Notes: a model not told the origin generated them from the sequence alone. A DNA stretch of 64,000 nucleotides from CALKXV01 sp965228905 (GCA_965228905.1 CBDDII010000003.1:1488001-1552000), one strand, 5' to 3'; counted from the first letter of the stretch, positions 1 through 9,350 are shown. Numbers and translations: made by a program.

Positions 1-433
1 TCAGGAAATAAGAGACGTTGTTGGTGAAGATGGTGTCGGGGTCCAGCCGGATCAAGCGGCCATCCGGGTCGTCGATCCTCGCGATATTGTCGACGAACCA
101 GGGGTTCCACGCGGCCTCATCCGGGCCGAGGTAGAGCGCAAGCAGGCGGCGGAATCGAGCAGGGTCCATCGGCAGGATTTCGGCGCACCCGCGCAGGCCC
201 AGATGCGCCAGCTTTCCGGTCTTGCGGTCGAAGTCCACGATTTCGACGGCGGCGCGGGGGTCTTGTTCAAGGCGGCGAACCGCACCGCCGGTACGGCTGC
301 CGAGCATCCAGAGCGCACCTTCTTCCCAGATGTACCAGACCGGCGAGTTGCGCGGACCTTCGGGCGAAAGCGTGGCGAGGTTCGCCATCAAGGGGGCCTG
401 CAAAAGCCGTTCGGGATCGAAGTCATGACCCAT
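1..433 (-). CDS. Pyridoxamine 5'-phosphate oxidase-like flavin-binding protein (3' end outside window)
   Basis: The translation reads MGHDFDPERLLQAPLMANL and continues with LSPEGPRNSPVWYIW and a GSRTGGAVRRLEQDPRAAV segment. This is the layout of the FMN- or F420-binding split-barrel fold (PNPOx-like family), in which a short protein binds a flavin and acts as an oxidoreductase on an unknown substrate. 144 codons are readable and the frame is still open at base 1, so the C-terminus is missing. The ATG shares its A with the TGA stop of the upstream nucleoside hydrolase gene (TGATG), which indicates translational coupling and one operon. Family assignment is by sequence feel; the substrate cannot be inferred. 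Confidence 0.72.
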   Translation of the reverse strand, partial: MGHDFDPERLLQAPLMANLATLSPEGPRNSPVWYIWEEGALWMLGSRTGGAVRRLEQDPRAAVEIVDFDRKTGKLAHLGLRGCAEILPMDPARFRRLLALYLGPDEAAWNPWFVDNIARIDDPDGRLIRLDPDTIFTNNVSYFL

Positions 434-1374
434 CAGAACCGCCCCAGCCGTTCGGTCAGAAGGTCGAAGAATGCGTCGGCATTCACGTCACCAAGGAACA
501 GGGCATTGGCGCGCCGGTCGGTAACGCGCCACCAGTCGGCAACGGTCATGCCGCGTGTAAGCGGCGACGCGGTTTCGATCTCGACGTTGATCCTGCGGCC
601 CGAGAACAACTCGGGGCGCAAGAGATAGGCGATGGTGCAGGGGTCGTGGAGGGGGGCACCGGCCGATCCGTACTTTTCCTTGTCGAAACGTTCGAAGAAG
701 TCGGTCCATGCCGCCACCATCTCGCCCACCCGGTTGCCGAGGGCGCGGAAGCCCTGGATGCGGGGGGCGGTGACCAGCGCCTTGTGGGTGACATCGAGCG
801 GGGCGACGACAAGGGGTGCGCCGGATTTGAACACGATTTCGGCGGCTTCGGGATCGACGTAGATGTTGAATTCGGCGGCGGGGGTGATGTTGCCTACCTC
901 GAAATAGGCCCCGCCCATCAGCACGATTTCTTGCACCCGGTCCACGATGTCGGGGGCGCGTTGAAAGGCGGTGGCGATATTGGTCAAGGGGCCAAGGGGG
1001 ACAAGCGTTACTGTCCTCGCGTCTTCGCGGCGCAGGGTTTCGACGATGAAATCCACCGCGTGGGCGTCTTGCAGGGGCATGACAGGATCGGTGAGTGCCG
1101 GGCCATCGAGGCCGGTCTTGCCGTGGACATGCTCGGCGGTGACGAGGCTGTGTTTCAGCGGCCTGTCGCAGCCTGCGAAGACCAGCGTGTCCTGGCGTTC
1201 TGCGAGTTCACAGACGATCCGGGCGTTTTTCTGCGTAAGGCTCAAAGGCACGTTTCCCGCGACCGCAGTGATGCTCAGAACCTCCAGTTCCTCGGGCGAG
1301 GCGAAGGCCAGAAGGATCGCCACGGCGTCGTCCTGGCCGGGATCGGTGTCGATGATGATCTTTCTTGCGGCCAT
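433..1374 (-). CDS. Inosine/uridine-preferring nucleoside hydrolase
   Basis: 313-residue protein that should hydrolyse the N-glycosidic bond of ribonucleosides to ribose plus free base (purine/pyrimidine salvage). The N-terminus carries the family signature DTDPGQDDA at residues 9-17, whose aspartates bind the catalytic calcium. Further family segments are VHGKTGLDG, VPLGPLTNIA, MGGAYFEVGN and PAAEFNIYVDPEAA, then a late HDPC motif. The frame stays open further upstream, but the ATG at 1374 is chosen because AGGAGG lies 5 bases before it and the family starts here. No signal peptide, so cytoplasmic. It is the first gene of a pair with the flavin-binding protein at 1-433 and is divergent from the MmgE/PrpD gene. 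Base specificity is not predictable. Confidence 0.9.
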   Translation of the reverse strand: MAARKIIIDTDPGQDDAVAILLAFASPEELEVLSITAVAGNVPLSLTQKNARIVCELAERQDTLVFAGCDRPLKHSLVTAEHVHGKTGLDGPALTDPVMPLQDAHAVDFIVETLRREDARTVTLVPLGPLTNIATAFQRAPDIVDRVQEIVLMGGAYFEVGNITPAAEFNIYVDPEAAEIVFKSGAPLVVAPLDVTHKALVTAPRIQGFRALGNRVGEMVAAWTDFFERFDKEKYGSAGAPLHDPCTIAYLLRPELFSGRRINVEIETASPLTRGMTVADWWRVTDRRANALFLGDVNADAFFDLLTERLGRF

Positions 1375-1505
1375 TGAGTCCTCCTGGGCAGAGCGCGGAC
1401 TTTGGCGCGGCGCTTGGGGCTTGTCCAGCCGTCCCTTGCGGCAGGGCCTTGACGCGCGCGGCGAGGCGCGGTCCTTTGCCGATGCCAATTCAGGAAAGCG
1501 ACGTC

Positions 1506-2765
1506 ATGACCCTTGCCGAGACCCTCAGCCGTTTTGCACTTGCCCCGGTTCAGCCAAGCGATGCGGCGCGGCGGATGATCCGTCTGTCCTGTCTGGATTG
1601 GGCGGCCTGTGCATTGGCCGGGCAGGACGAGCCGGTTGCCCGCGTGGTGCGCGGCGTGGCCACGCGCGAAGGCGGGCAGGGCGAGGCCGGGATGATCGGT
1701 GGCGGGCGGGTGCCCGCCCGCGCCGCTGCCTTGGTCAACGGCGCGACCAGCCACGCGCTGGATTACGACGACACGCATTTTGCCCATATCGGACACCCGT
1801 CCGTCGCCGTCTTTCCGGCCGCTCTTGCGATTGCCGAGCGGGAGCGGCGCAGCATGGCCGAGATGCTGGAGGCCGCTTTATTGGGCGTTGAGGCGTCGAT
1901 CCGCGTCGGGCTTTGGCTGGGGCGGGGGCATTACCAGGTCGGCTATCACCAGACGGCGACTGCGGGCGCTTTCGGCGCAACCGTGGCGGCGGTGCGGTTG
2001 CTGGGGCTTTCGCCAGATCAGGCTGGCCATGCCCTCGGGCTGACCGCGACCAAGGCGGCAGGGCTGAAATCGCAGTTCGGCACCATGGGCAAGCCGTTGA
2101 ATGCCGGGCTGGCGGCGGAGTGCGGTGTGATGGCGGCGGATTGGGCTGCGGCGGGCATGGTTTCGAACCCTGGTGCGCTGGAGGGCGTCAACGGGTTCGG
2201 TGCGACGCATCACGGGGCGGGGGAGGAGAGCGCCTTCGACGGTCTGGGCGATCACTGGCACTTTGAAACGATCAGCCACAAGTTCCACGCCTGTTGCCAC
2301 GGGCTGCACGCCACGCTTGAGGCATTGCGCAATCTTGGCGAAGCCCCTGAGCGCATGGTCATCCATACCCATCCGCGCTGGATGACGGTCTGCAACATCG
2401 CCGCCCCCGCGACCGGTCTGGAGGCGAAATTCAGTTACCGGATGGCGGCGGCGATGGCGCTTTCGGGGATCGACACGGGCGCGATTGAAAGTTTCTCGGA
2501 CGATCTTGCGGGGCGGGCGGATCTGGCAGAGATCATGGGCCGGATCACGGTGGAACCGGACGAGGGGTTGAGCGAGATGCAGGCGCGCATCTTCGCGGAC
2601 GGGAAGGAGTTGTTTCATGACCTTGCCGCGCCCTTGACGATGGACCAACGCGAAGCGCGGCTGGTGGCAAAGGCGGGGGCCTTGTCTGAGCGGGCGGCAG
2701 AGGTGCGAGCGGCGATCAAGGCCGACGACTTGGCGGCCTTTTGCGCCTGCGTCGTCGGGGAATGA
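1506..2765 (+). CDS. MmgE/PrpD family protein
   Basis: 419-residue protein of the MmgE/PrpD fold, whose characterised members include 2-methylcitrate dehydratase (PrpD) and aconitate decarboxylase. Visible family segments are LDWAACALAGQDEP, the conserved ATSHALDYDDTHF (about residues 79-91), GHPSVAVFPAALA, LGLTATKAAGLKSQFGTMGKPLNAG and the KFHACCHGLHATLEA segment. The longer open frame starts at 1365, but ATG 1506 is preferred because AGGAAAG lies about 8 bases upstream. No prpB/prpC-type genes are adjacent, so a methylcitrate role is unlikely; this looks like one of the many stand-alone PrpD paralogues of roseobacters. Divergent from the nucleoside hydrolase gene, with 131 bases between the starts. 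Confidence 0.88.
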   Translation: MTLAETLSRFALAPVQPSDAARRMIRLSCLDWAACALAGQDEPVARVVRGVATREGGQGEAGMIGGGRVPARAAALVNGATSHALDYDDTHFAHIGHPSVAVFPAALAIAERERRSMAEMLEAALLGVEASIRVGLWLGRGHYQVGYHQTATAGAFGATVAAVRLLGLSPDQAGHALGLTATKAAGLKSQFGTMGKPLNAGLAAECGVMAADWAAAGMVSNPGALEGVNGFGATHHGAGEESAFDGLGDHWHFETISHKFHACCHGLHATLEALRNLGEAPERMVIHTHPRWMTVCNIAAPATGLEAKFSYRMAAAMALSGIDTGAIESFSDDLAGRADLAEIMGRITVEPDEGLSEMQARIFADGKELFHDLAAPLTMDQREARLVAKAGALSERAAEVRAAIKADDLAAFCACVVGE

Positions 2766-2873
2766 GGCGCCGGCGAAACCTCCCCAAAAATAGCGAATAA
2801 AGAAAAATTCGTCGTTAATCGGCCATTAACTATCCGCTTGCTAAACCAACCTCAGCAAGACGGCGGAGACAGG

Positions 2874-4013
2874 ATGGCCAAGGATTTATTCCCTTCCACC
2901 CACCCTCTCACCCCACCCCTCACAGAGGAAGAGTGGCTAGACTGGCTCCGTCTCTTGCGATCTCGCCGCGTCGGCGTTTCAACCTTCTTCAGATTGATGA
3001 GTGAACACGGCAATGCGGGCGAAGCGCTTGATGCTTTGCCCGAAGTGGCAGCAGCGGCGGGGGTGAAAGATTACCAGATCTGTGCGCAGGAGATTGTCGA
3101 AGCCGAATGGCAAAATGCCATGCGTGCGGGGGCGGTGCCGATTGCCTTTGGTTCGGATCAGTATCCAACCCTTCTGGCCGAGATTCCCGATCCGCCGCCC
3201 ATTCTGTGGTGCATTGGCAGGATTGATGAACTCGCCAAACCTGCCATCGCCCTTGTCGGGGCACGCAATGCCTCGTCGCTTGGGACGCGGATGGCGAAAA
3301 AACTGGCCGGGGAGTTGGGCGAGGCGGGTCTGACGGTTGTGTCGGGGCTGGCGCGGGGGATCGACACAGCCGCCCATCTTGCCGCGATCGAAACCGGGAC
3401 CATTGCCGTCCTGGCGGGCGGTGTCGACGTGATCTATCCGGCGGAAAATGCGGTTCTGGGCCAGGAAATCGGCGAAAAGGGTCTGAGGCTTTCCGAATGC
3501 CCGATGTGTGTGACACCCCAGGCCCGGCATTTCCCGCGGCGGAACCGGATCATTTCGGGAATGGCGCAGGCCACGGTGGTTGTCGAAGCCGCGGCCAAGT
3601 CCGGTAGTCTTATCACCGCGCGGACCGCGCTTGATCAGGGGCGCGATGTTCTGGCGGTGCCGGGTCATCCGTTCGATGCCCGCGCTTCGGGTTGCAACAT
3701 GCTGATTCGCGATGGCGCGACGCTGGTGCGTGGCAGCAAGGATGTGCTGGACGCCCTTGCCCGCGAAGAACCGGCAAGCGAATCCCCGCCGGTCGCGCCC
3801 AAGACAAAACCGAAGCCCGTTTCGCGCGATGTGCTGGAGCTTCATCGGCAGATCCTCGACCGCTTGGGGCCAAGCCCGGTGCCCGAGGATCAGCTTATCC
3901 GCGATCTGAAAGCAACGGCGGGCGAGGTTTCTCCGCAGGTTGCCACGTTGGAATTGCAGGGGCTTGTGCAACGCGCACCGGGCGGTTTGCTGACCCGTGT
4001 CGAAAAGGTGTGA
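2874..4013 (+). CDS. dprA: DNA processing protein DprA
   Basis: 379-residue DprA/Smf protein. It binds incoming single-stranded DNA and loads RecA during natural transformation or recombination. The Rossmann-like core shows GARNAS (129-134), SGLARGID (157-164), FPRRNRIISG (220-229) and SGSLITA (243-249). The C-terminal ~60 residues (about 320-379) match the winged-helix DprA_WH extension. ATG 2874 is preferred to the upstream start at 2838 because GGAG lies 7-10 bases before it. The gene precedes topA in the same direction, with 171 bases between them that contain a likely topA promoter. Whether the organism is competent cannot be judged from this gene alone. Confidence 0.95.
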   Translation: MAKDLFPSTHPLTPPLTEEEWLDWLRLLRSRRVGVSTFFRLMSEHGNAGEALDALPEVAAAAGVKDYQICAQEIVEAEWQNAMRAGAVPIAFGSDQYPTLLAEIPDPPPILWCIGRIDELAKPAIALVGARNASSLGTRMAKKLAGELGEAGLTVVSGLARGIDTAAHLAAIETGTIAVLAGGVDVIYPAENAVLGQEIGEKGLRLSECPMCVTPQARHFPRRNRIISGMAQATVVVEAAAKSGSLITARTALDQGRDVLAVPGHPFDARASGCNMLIRDGATLVRGSKDVLDALAREEPASESPPVAPKTKPKPVSRDVLELHRQILDRLGPSPVPEDQLIRDLKATAGEVSPQVATLELQGLVQRAPGGLLTRVEKV

Positions 4014-4118
4014 TTGGCCACAGTTTCCGTCTGGTCGCGTGCCGTTTCACCTGTCGTAGTGCCGTTGCCCGCTTACGTCTGTGGCCGCGCCATCGGGGCG
4101 CACCCCGGCAGGTCAACA

Positions 4119-4147
4119 TTGACAATCCCCCCAAAGGTCCCACATCT
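4119..4147 (+). promoter_or_regulatory. Candidate sigma-70 promoter for topA
   Basis: A perfect -35 hexamer TTGACA (4119-4124) is followed after 17 bases by ACATCT (4142-4147), a weak -10. It sits 38 bases before the topA start in the dprA-topA gap. The spacing is ideal but the -10 is poor, so this is a candidate only. Confidence 0.4.
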
Positions 4148-4184
4148 AGCGCCGCTAAAGCCCCCGTTTCCCGAAAGGTAATTC

Positions 4185-6731
4185 ATGCCAGTCGTCGTTG
4201 TTGAAAGCCCTGCCAAGGCAAAGACAATCAACAAGTATCTCGGAAACGACTATACGGTTCTGGCCTCTTACGGCCATGTGCGCGACCTCCCAGCAAAGAA
4301 TGGCTCGGTCGATCCCGACGAGGGATTCGAGATGAAATGGGAAGTCGCCTCGGATTCGAAAAAGCACATCAAGGCGATTGCCGATGCGCTGAAGGACGAC
4401 CCCGCGCTGATCCTCGCAACCGACCCCGACCGCGAGGGCGAGGCGATTTCCTGGCACCTGGAAGAGGCGTTGCGGAACCGCAAGGCGTTGAAAAAGGACA
4501 CGCCGGTCAGCCGCGTGGTGTTCAACGCGATCACCAAGTCGGCGGTGACCGAGGCGATGGAAAACCCGCGCGAGGTCGATCAGGATCTGGTCGAGGCCTA
4601 TCTGGCCCGCCGTGCGCTGGATTATCTTGTCGGGTTCAACCTGTCGCCGGTTCTGTGGCGCAAGCTGCCCGGTGCGCGGTCGGCGGGACGGGTTCAGTCG
4701 GTCTGCCTGCGCATCATCGTCGAGCGCGAGATGGAGATCGAAGTCTTCAAGGCGCAGGAATACTGGACGGTGAAGGCGCTTTTGGCGACCCCGCGCGGCC
4801 AAGAGTTTGAAGCCCGTCTGACGGTGCTGGGCGGCAAGAAGCTGGACAAGTTCACCATCGGCGACGAAACCGCCGCCGAATTGGCCGTGCAGGCCATCAA
4901 CTCGCGCGATCTGTCGGTGCAATCGGTCGAAGCGAAACCAGCCAGCCGCAATCCTTCGGCGCCCTTCATGACCTCGACCCTGCAACAGGAGGCCAGCCGC
5001 AAGTTCGGCTATGGCGCACGTCAGACGATGCAGCTTGCCCAAAGGCTTTATGAGGCCGGGCACATCACCTATATGCGGACCGACGGGATCGACATGGCGC
5101 CCGAGGCGGTGAGTGCCGCCCGCGATGCGATCAAGGCGCGTTACAGCGCGGAGTACGTTCCGGAAAAACCGCGTATTTACAAGAACAAGGCCAAGAACGC
5201 GCAGGAAGCGCACGAATGTATCCGTCCCACGGTGATGACCGAGGATGCGGCGGCGCTGAAGCTGTCCGACCCCGACCAGCGCAAGTTGTACGACCTGATC
5301 TGGAAGCGCACGCTGGCCAGCCAGATGGAAGGCGCACGGCTGGAGCGCACCACGGTGGACATCGGCAGTTCCGACGAACAGGTCGTCTTGCGCGCCACCG
5401 GGCAGGTCGTTCTGTTCGACGGTTTCCTCAGGGTCTACGAAGAAGGCCGCGACGACGTGGTCGATGACGACGACAAGGTTCTGCCCCAGATCGCCGAGGG
5501 CGAGGCGATGAACAAGAAGGCCGTTACGCCGGAGCAGCATTTCACCCAGCCCCCGCCGCGCTATACCGAGGCGACGCTGGTCAAGAAGATGGAAGAAATC
5601 GGGATCGGCCGGCCTTCGACCTATGCGTCGATCGTGACCACGATCCAGGATCGCGGCTATGTGCGGAAGGAAAAGAACCGCCTGTTCCCCGAAGACAAGG
5701 GGCGGTTGGTAACGGTCTTTCTGACGAATTATTTCCGCCGCTATGTGGGCTACGAATTCACCGCGCATCTGGAAGAGGAATTGGACGACATCACGGCGGG
5801 CGACCGCGAGTGGAAAGACGTGCTGTCGCGGTTCTGGCGCGATTTCAAGGCGGCGATTGATGAAACGGCCGATCTGCGGATTGGCGAGGTGCTGGACAAG
5901 ATCAACGAGGTTCTTGAGCCGCACCTTTTCCCGCCGACCGAGGATGGCAGCGATCCGCGCCTGTGTCCGAACTGCGGGGCGGGGCGGCTTTCGATGCGCA
6001 CTGCGCGGTCGGGTGGGGCTTTCATCGGTTGTTCGAACTATCCCGAGTGCCGTTACACCCGCGCCTTTGGCCCGCCCGGCACCGAACCCGAAAGCGGCAT
6101 TCCGCCCGAGGGCAAATTGTTGGGTCAGGACGAAGGCGACAACATCTGGGTTCACAAGGGCAGGTTCGGCCCCTACGTCCAGCGCGGCGAGGTCACCGAA
6201 GAGGTGAAGAAACCTCCGCGCCAGGGTGTGCCAGAGGGCTGGGAGCCTGCCGAGGTGACGCTGGAACAGGCGCTGAAGCTTCTCGAACTGCCGCGCCGGA
6301 TTGGTGAGCATCCGAACGATGGAGTTCCGATTTGGGCAAATATCGGACGCTACGGGCCTTACCTGAAATACGCCGAGTCGACCTCGTTCAAGGGGGGTAT
6401 CAACGCCAATCTTGAGACCATCGACGAGGTCTGGGAAATCGGCATGAACCGGGCCGTGCAACTGATTGACGAAAAAGCCGCTTCTCGCGGTCGGGGCCGC
6501 GCTGCGGCGAAGACCCTGAAAGAGCTGGGCGAGCATCCCGAGAGGGGCGGCATGGTGTCGATCATGGACGGCAAATACGGGCCTTACGTGAAGTGGGAAA
6601 AGGTCAATGCGACGATTCCCAAGGGCACCGATCCCGACAGCGTGACGATGGAGATGGCCGGCGAGCTGATCGAGGAACGCGAGGCCAAGAGCGGCAAGAA
6701 GCGCAAAGCGAAGAAAAAGACCGGCACCTGA
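4185..6731 (+). CDS. topA: DNA topoisomerase I (type IA)
   Basis: 848-residue type IA topoisomerase that relaxes negative supercoils through a transient 5'-phosphotyrosine. The Toprim domain begins VVVESPAKAKTINKYLG (residues 3-19) and includes ATDPDREGEAISWHL. The catalytic tyrosine is Tyr296 in ITYMRTDGIDM. A four-cysteine zinc ribbon (CPNCGAG ... CSNYPECRYTR) lies at about 594-620. It is followed by three repeated C-terminal DNA-binding units, each with a K(G)RFGPYVQ / IGRYGPYLKY / DGKYGPYVKW core, and a lysine-rich tail. Full length for alphaproteobacterial TopA. An AAAGG Shine-Dalgarno element precedes the ATG. Convergent with mazG, with only 9 bases between the stops. Confidence 0.98.
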   Translation: MPVVVVESPAKAKTINKYLGNDYTVLASYGHVRDLPAKNGSVDPDEGFEMKWEVASDSKKHIKAIADALKDDPALILATDPDREGEAISWHLEEALRNRKALKKDTPVSRVVFNAITKSAVTEAMENPREVDQDLVEAYLARRALDYLVGFNLSPVLWRKLPGARSAGRVQSVCLRIIVEREMEIEVFKAQEYWTVKALLATPRGQEFEARLTVLGGKKLDKFTIGDETAAELAVQAINSRDLSVQSVEAKPASRNPSAPFMTSTLQQEASRKFGYGARQTMQLAQRLYEAGHITYMRTDGIDMAPEAVSAARDAIKARYSAEYVPEKPRIYKNKAKNAQEAHECIRPTVMTEDAAALKLSDPDQRKLYDLIWKRTLASQMEGARLERTTVDIGSSDEQVVLRATGQVVLFDGFLRVYEEGRDDVVDDDDKVLPQIAEGEAMNKKAVTPEQHFTQPPPRYTEATLVKKMEEIGIGRPSTYASIVTTIQDRGYVRKEKNRLFPEDKGRLVTVFLTNYFRRYVGYEFTAHLEEELDDITAGDREWKDVLSRFWRDFKAAIDETADLRIGEVLDKINEVLEPHLFPPTEDGSDPRLCPNCGAGRLSMRTARSGGAFIGCSNYPECRYTRAFGPPGTEPESGIPPEGKLLGQDEGDNIWVHKGRFGPYVQRGEVTEEVKKPPRQGVPEGWEPAEVTLEQALKLLELPRRIGEHPNDGVPIWANIGRYGPYLKYAESTSFKGGINANLETIDEVWEIGMNRAVQLIDEKAASRGRGRAAAKTLKELGEHPERGGMVSIMDGKYGPYVKWEKVNATIPKGTDPDSVTMEMAGELIEEREAKSGKKRKAKKKTGT

Positions 6732-6746
6732 GGCGCTGTCTCAGGT
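6726..6746. terminator. Hairpin between convergent topA and mazG stops
   Basis: A perfect 7-bp inverted repeat ACCTGAG / CTCAGGT with a 7-base loop spans both convergent stop codons, and a run of five T follows at about 6752 on the + strand. It could serve as a bidirectional terminator. The stem is short, so confidence is moderate. Confidence 0.5.
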
Positions 6747-7559
6747 CGCCTGTTTTTCCGCCTCCTTCACCGCGTTCCAGAGCGCGTCCATTTCATCCAG
6801 CGTCGATTGCGCCGGGGTTTTGCCGACCTCGGCCAGCCGGTCTTCGATGATGGCAAAGCGCCGTTCGACCTTGGCGTTGGTGCGGCGCAGGGCGGCTTCG
6901 GGGTCGATCCCCCAGTGCCGCGCGAGGTTCACGAGAACGAAGAGAATGTCGCCGAATTCATCCTCGGTCGCGTCCTGGCTGATTCGGCGTGCGTCCTGTA
7001 ATTCGTTGATTTCTTCCACCAATTTTTCCAGCACCGGCCCCGGATCGCCCCAGTCGAAGCCGACGCGGGAAAGGCGTTTCTGAAGTTTCAGCGCACGCAA
7101 CAGGGCAGGCAGGCCAAGGGCCACGCCGTCCAGCGTGCGGGTCTCGCCACCGGCGGCGCGTTCCCTTGCCTTGGCGGTTTCCCAGTCGCGGGTCTGCTGT
7201 TCGGCGCTTTTGTCGCCCCGGTTTGGGCCGAACACGTGGGGGTGACGGTCGATCATCTTGGCGGTGATCCGGCGTGTGATACTGTCGGTGTCGAAATGCC
7301 CGGCCTCGGCCCCCATCTGGCCGTGATAGATCACCTGCAACAGCAAATCGCCCAACTCGCCTTCCAATTCGTCCCAGGCTTCACGCTCGATCGCGTCGGC
7401 GACCTCATGGGCTTCCTCGATCGTGTAGGGTGCGATGGTGCCGAAATCCTGTTCGATGTCCCAGGGGCAGCCGGTTTCAGGATCGCGCAGGCGGCGCATG
7501 ACCTCGATCAGGCGGGGGAAACCGTCAGGCACATCGAAGATCGGGTCTGTGTGGTCCAT
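6741..7559 (-). CDS. mazG: Nucleoside triphosphate pyrophosphohydrolase MazG
   Basis: 272-residue all-alpha NTP pyrophosphatase that removes non-canonical or excess (d)NTPs. Two MazG repeats are visible. The first contains CPWDIEQDFGTIAPYTIEEAHEV followed by EELGDLLLQVIYH-type metal-binding acidic residues (WDELEGELGDLLLQV). The second contains VGFDWGDPGPVLEKLVEEI and DEFGDILFVLVNLAR. The open frame extends upstream to 7718, but ATG 7559 matches the family N-terminus and is preceded by AAAGGGAA. Divergent from the agmatinase gene, with 62 bases between starts. Confidence 0.95.
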   Translation of the reverse strand: MDHTDPIFDVPDGFPRLIEVMRRLRDPETGCPWDIEQDFGTIAPYTIEEAHEVADAIEREAWDELEGELGDLLLQVIYHGQMGAEAGHFDTDSITRRITAKMIDRHPHVFGPNRGDKSAEQQTRDWETAKARERAAGGETRTLDGVALGLPALLRALKLQKRLSRVGFDWGDPGPVLEKLVEEINELQDARRISQDATEDEFGDILFVLVNLARHWGIDPEAALRRTNAKVERRFAIIEDRLAEVGKTPAQSTLDEMDALWNAVKEAEKQAT

Positions 7560-7621
7560 GTTTTCCCTTTGCGCGTGTTTCGGCTCGCGACTAGGTTTCT
7601 CCAAAATGGTGCGGAGGTTCA

Positions 7622-8584
7622 ATGGCACTTGAAGATGCAGGCGGCGAGGTGGATCGCGCGATTTCCGATCAGACGCGCGGGCTGGCCTATGAAAATCCCT
7701 TTGCCGGAGTGCCGTCATTCCTGCGGCGACGGCTGACCAAGGATCTGTCCGGCGTCGACCTGGCGATCAGCGGCATTCCCTTCGATCAGGCGGTGACTAA
7801 CCGGCCCGGCGCACGGTTCGGCCCGCGGGCGGTGCGTGCGGCTTCGGCGCTGATGGCGGGGGACGCGCCCTATGGCTGGGGGTATTCGCCGCTGGAGGTC
7901 TTTGACGTGGTGGATGCCGGGGACATGGCGTTCGACTATGCCCGCCCCGACGAAGTGCCATCGCGGATCGAGGCGCATGTGAAGGGGTTGATCGGCGAGG
8001 CATCGGCCATCCTGATCGGTGGCGACCATTCGGTGACCTTGCCCAGCCTGCGCGCCCATGCCGCCAAGCACGGCCCCCTTGCCCTTTGTCAGGTGGACGC
8101 CCATCCCGACACCTGGAGCGATGACACGACCGCTCGCGTCGATCATGGCACGATCATCTACAAGGCGGTGAAGGAAGGTCTGATCGACCCCGAACGCTCG
8201 GTCCAGGTGGGCTGTCGGGTCGAGGTCGAAGGCGAAACGGATGTGGGCCTGACGCGCATTGACGCCCGCGCGGTTCATGCCAGGGGCGGAGAGGCCGTGG
8301 CGGAAGAGGCGTGTTCGGTTCTGGGTGATGGCCCCGTGTACCTGACCTTCGACATAGACGCGCTGGACCCGGCCTATGCCCCCGGCACCGGCACACCGGT
8401 CTGGGGCGGGCTGACGACGGCCCAGGCCGCAGTGTTCCTGCGCCATCTTGCGGGGATCGATCTTGTGGGCGGGGATGTCGTCGAGGTTTCGCCGCCTTTC
8501 GATCATGCCGAGATCACGGCGATGGCCGGGGCCCATGTGGCCTATGAGTTGATTTCTCTTTGGGGCTGGCCGCGTCGCGGGTAA
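7622..8584 (+). CDS. speB: Agmatinase / guanidino-acid ureohydrolase (arginase family)
   Basis: 320-residue ureohydrolase with the binuclear manganese site intact: GGDHS (133-137), DAHPD (159-163) and FDIDALDP (243-250). The PGTGTPVWGG loop follows, as in agmatinases. The expected reaction is hydrolysis of a guanidino compound (agmatine to putrescine plus urea, or guanidinobutyrate). The DAH-P-D variant replaces the usual DAHxDT threonine context with DAHPDTW, so substrate assignment within the family is open. A strong GGAGG lies 5 bases before the ATG. Divergent from mazG; downstream is a membrane-anchored DUF1499-like gene whose start lies 35 bases after this stop. Confidence 0.88.
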   Translation: MALEDAGGEVDRAISDQTRGLAYENPFAGVPSFLRRRLTKDLSGVDLAISGIPFDQAVTNRPGARFGPRAVRAASALMAGDAPYGWGYSPLEVFDVVDAGDMAFDYARPDEVPSRIEAHVKGLIGEASAILIGGDHSVTLPSLRAHAAKHGPLALCQVDAHPDTWSDDTTARVDHGTIIYKAVKEGLIDPERSVQVGCRVEVEGETDVGLTRIDARAVHARGGEAVAEEACSVLGDGPVYLTFDIDALDPAYAPGTGTPVWGGLTTAQAAVFLRHLAGIDLVGGDVVEVSPPFDHAEITAMAGAHVAYELISLWGWPRRG

Positions 8585-8619
8585 GATTTTATTACCGACC
8601 TATGGTAAAGAGACGGGCC

Positions 8620-9060
8620 ATGGAGAGCCTTTTCGCCCTGATCCTGATTCTGCTTGTCGCCCATGTGATCTGGCGATTCTGGCCCGATGACAGGGACAAG
8701 TGGCACGTCGATCCGACGGATCGGGAATTCGCACGACGTGCGGAGGTGCGCCTGATCGGGCTGGAGGCGCCGCGTTATCCCGTGGATGCGGAAACGCTTT
8801 TGAAAAAGATGCAGGACATCGCGGCGGAAGAACCGCGCACCCGGCTGCTGGATGGCAGTATTGACGAAGGCATGATGACGTTTACCCATCGCACGCTTCT
8901 GGGGTTTCGCGACTACACGACGCTGAAGGCCGTGGACGAGGTTGGCGCAGCGAAACTGGCTGTCTTCGCGCGACCGGGTTGGGACGTCTATGACTGGGGC
9001 GTGACCAAAAAGCGGATGGACCGCTGGTTACTGGAGGCGGAGCAGGCGTTCGCGCGGTGA
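8620..9060 (+). CDS. Membrane-anchored DUF1499-like protein
   Basis: 146-residue protein with one N-terminal hydrophobic segment (MESLFALILILLVAHVIWRFW) followed by a soluble domain. The domain ends GWDVYDWGVTKKRMDRWLLEAEQAF, resembling the DUF1499 C-terminal pattern (DxGVNxxRI). Function unknown. An alternative ATG at 8602 would add six residues; 8620 is chosen because it begins the membrane segment directly and AGAG lies upstream. Its last 33 bases overlap the end of the convergent small periplasmic protein gene. Confidence 0.6.
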   Translation: MESLFALILILLVAHVIWRFWPDDRDKWHVDPTDREFARRAEVRLIGLEAPRYPVDAETLLKKMQDIAAEEPRTRLLDGSIDEGMMTFTHRTLLGFRDYTTLKAVDEVGAAKLAVFARPGWDVYDWGVTKKRMDRWLLEAEQAFAR

Positions 9061-9303
9061 AGGCTCCAACGCCGACGACAGGCAGCCCTGGCCGATTTCG
9101 CGCCATGTCGGCACGTTCAGGGACATATCGCACTGCGCCATGAAGGCGCGGCCCCCGACCGTGAGGCAGGTAACCTCGCCCAGTTCGACGCGCAGGCCCT
9201 GGGTGTCGGTGCAAAAGCAATCAATCGTCCGCCCATTCGGCCCCGTCACATCCGCCAGCGCGGGTGATGCGAGAAGAAGTGTGAGGGCAAGAATGCGTTT
9301 CAT
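9028..9303 (-). CDS. Small secreted protein of unknown function
   Basis: 91-residue protein starting MKRILALTLLLASPALA, a clear Sec signal peptide cleaved after ALA. The mature part (DVTGPNGRTIDCFCTDTQG...) carries four cysteines (CFC, C, C) and probably forms disulfides in the periplasm. I do not know a named family for it. ATG 9303 is chosen because it opens the signal peptide; the open frame continues to 9354. Its 3' end overlaps the convergent DUF1499-like gene by 33 bases. Confidence 0.65.
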   Translation of the reverse strand: MKRILALTLLLASPALADVTGPNGRTIDCFCTDTQGLRVELGEVTCLTVGGRAFMAQCDMSLNVPTWREIGQGCLSSALEPSPRERLLRLQ

Positions 9304-9350
9304 GCCCCCAACATTAGCACAGAGCGCGGGAATCCAAAGAGTTTCCCGTT

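Noticed and set aside
4155..6536. A 793-codon open frame antisense to topA
   Set aside because: Mirror frame of a high-GC conserved gene; low-complexity Arg/His/Leu/Gly composition, no motif and no ribosome site.
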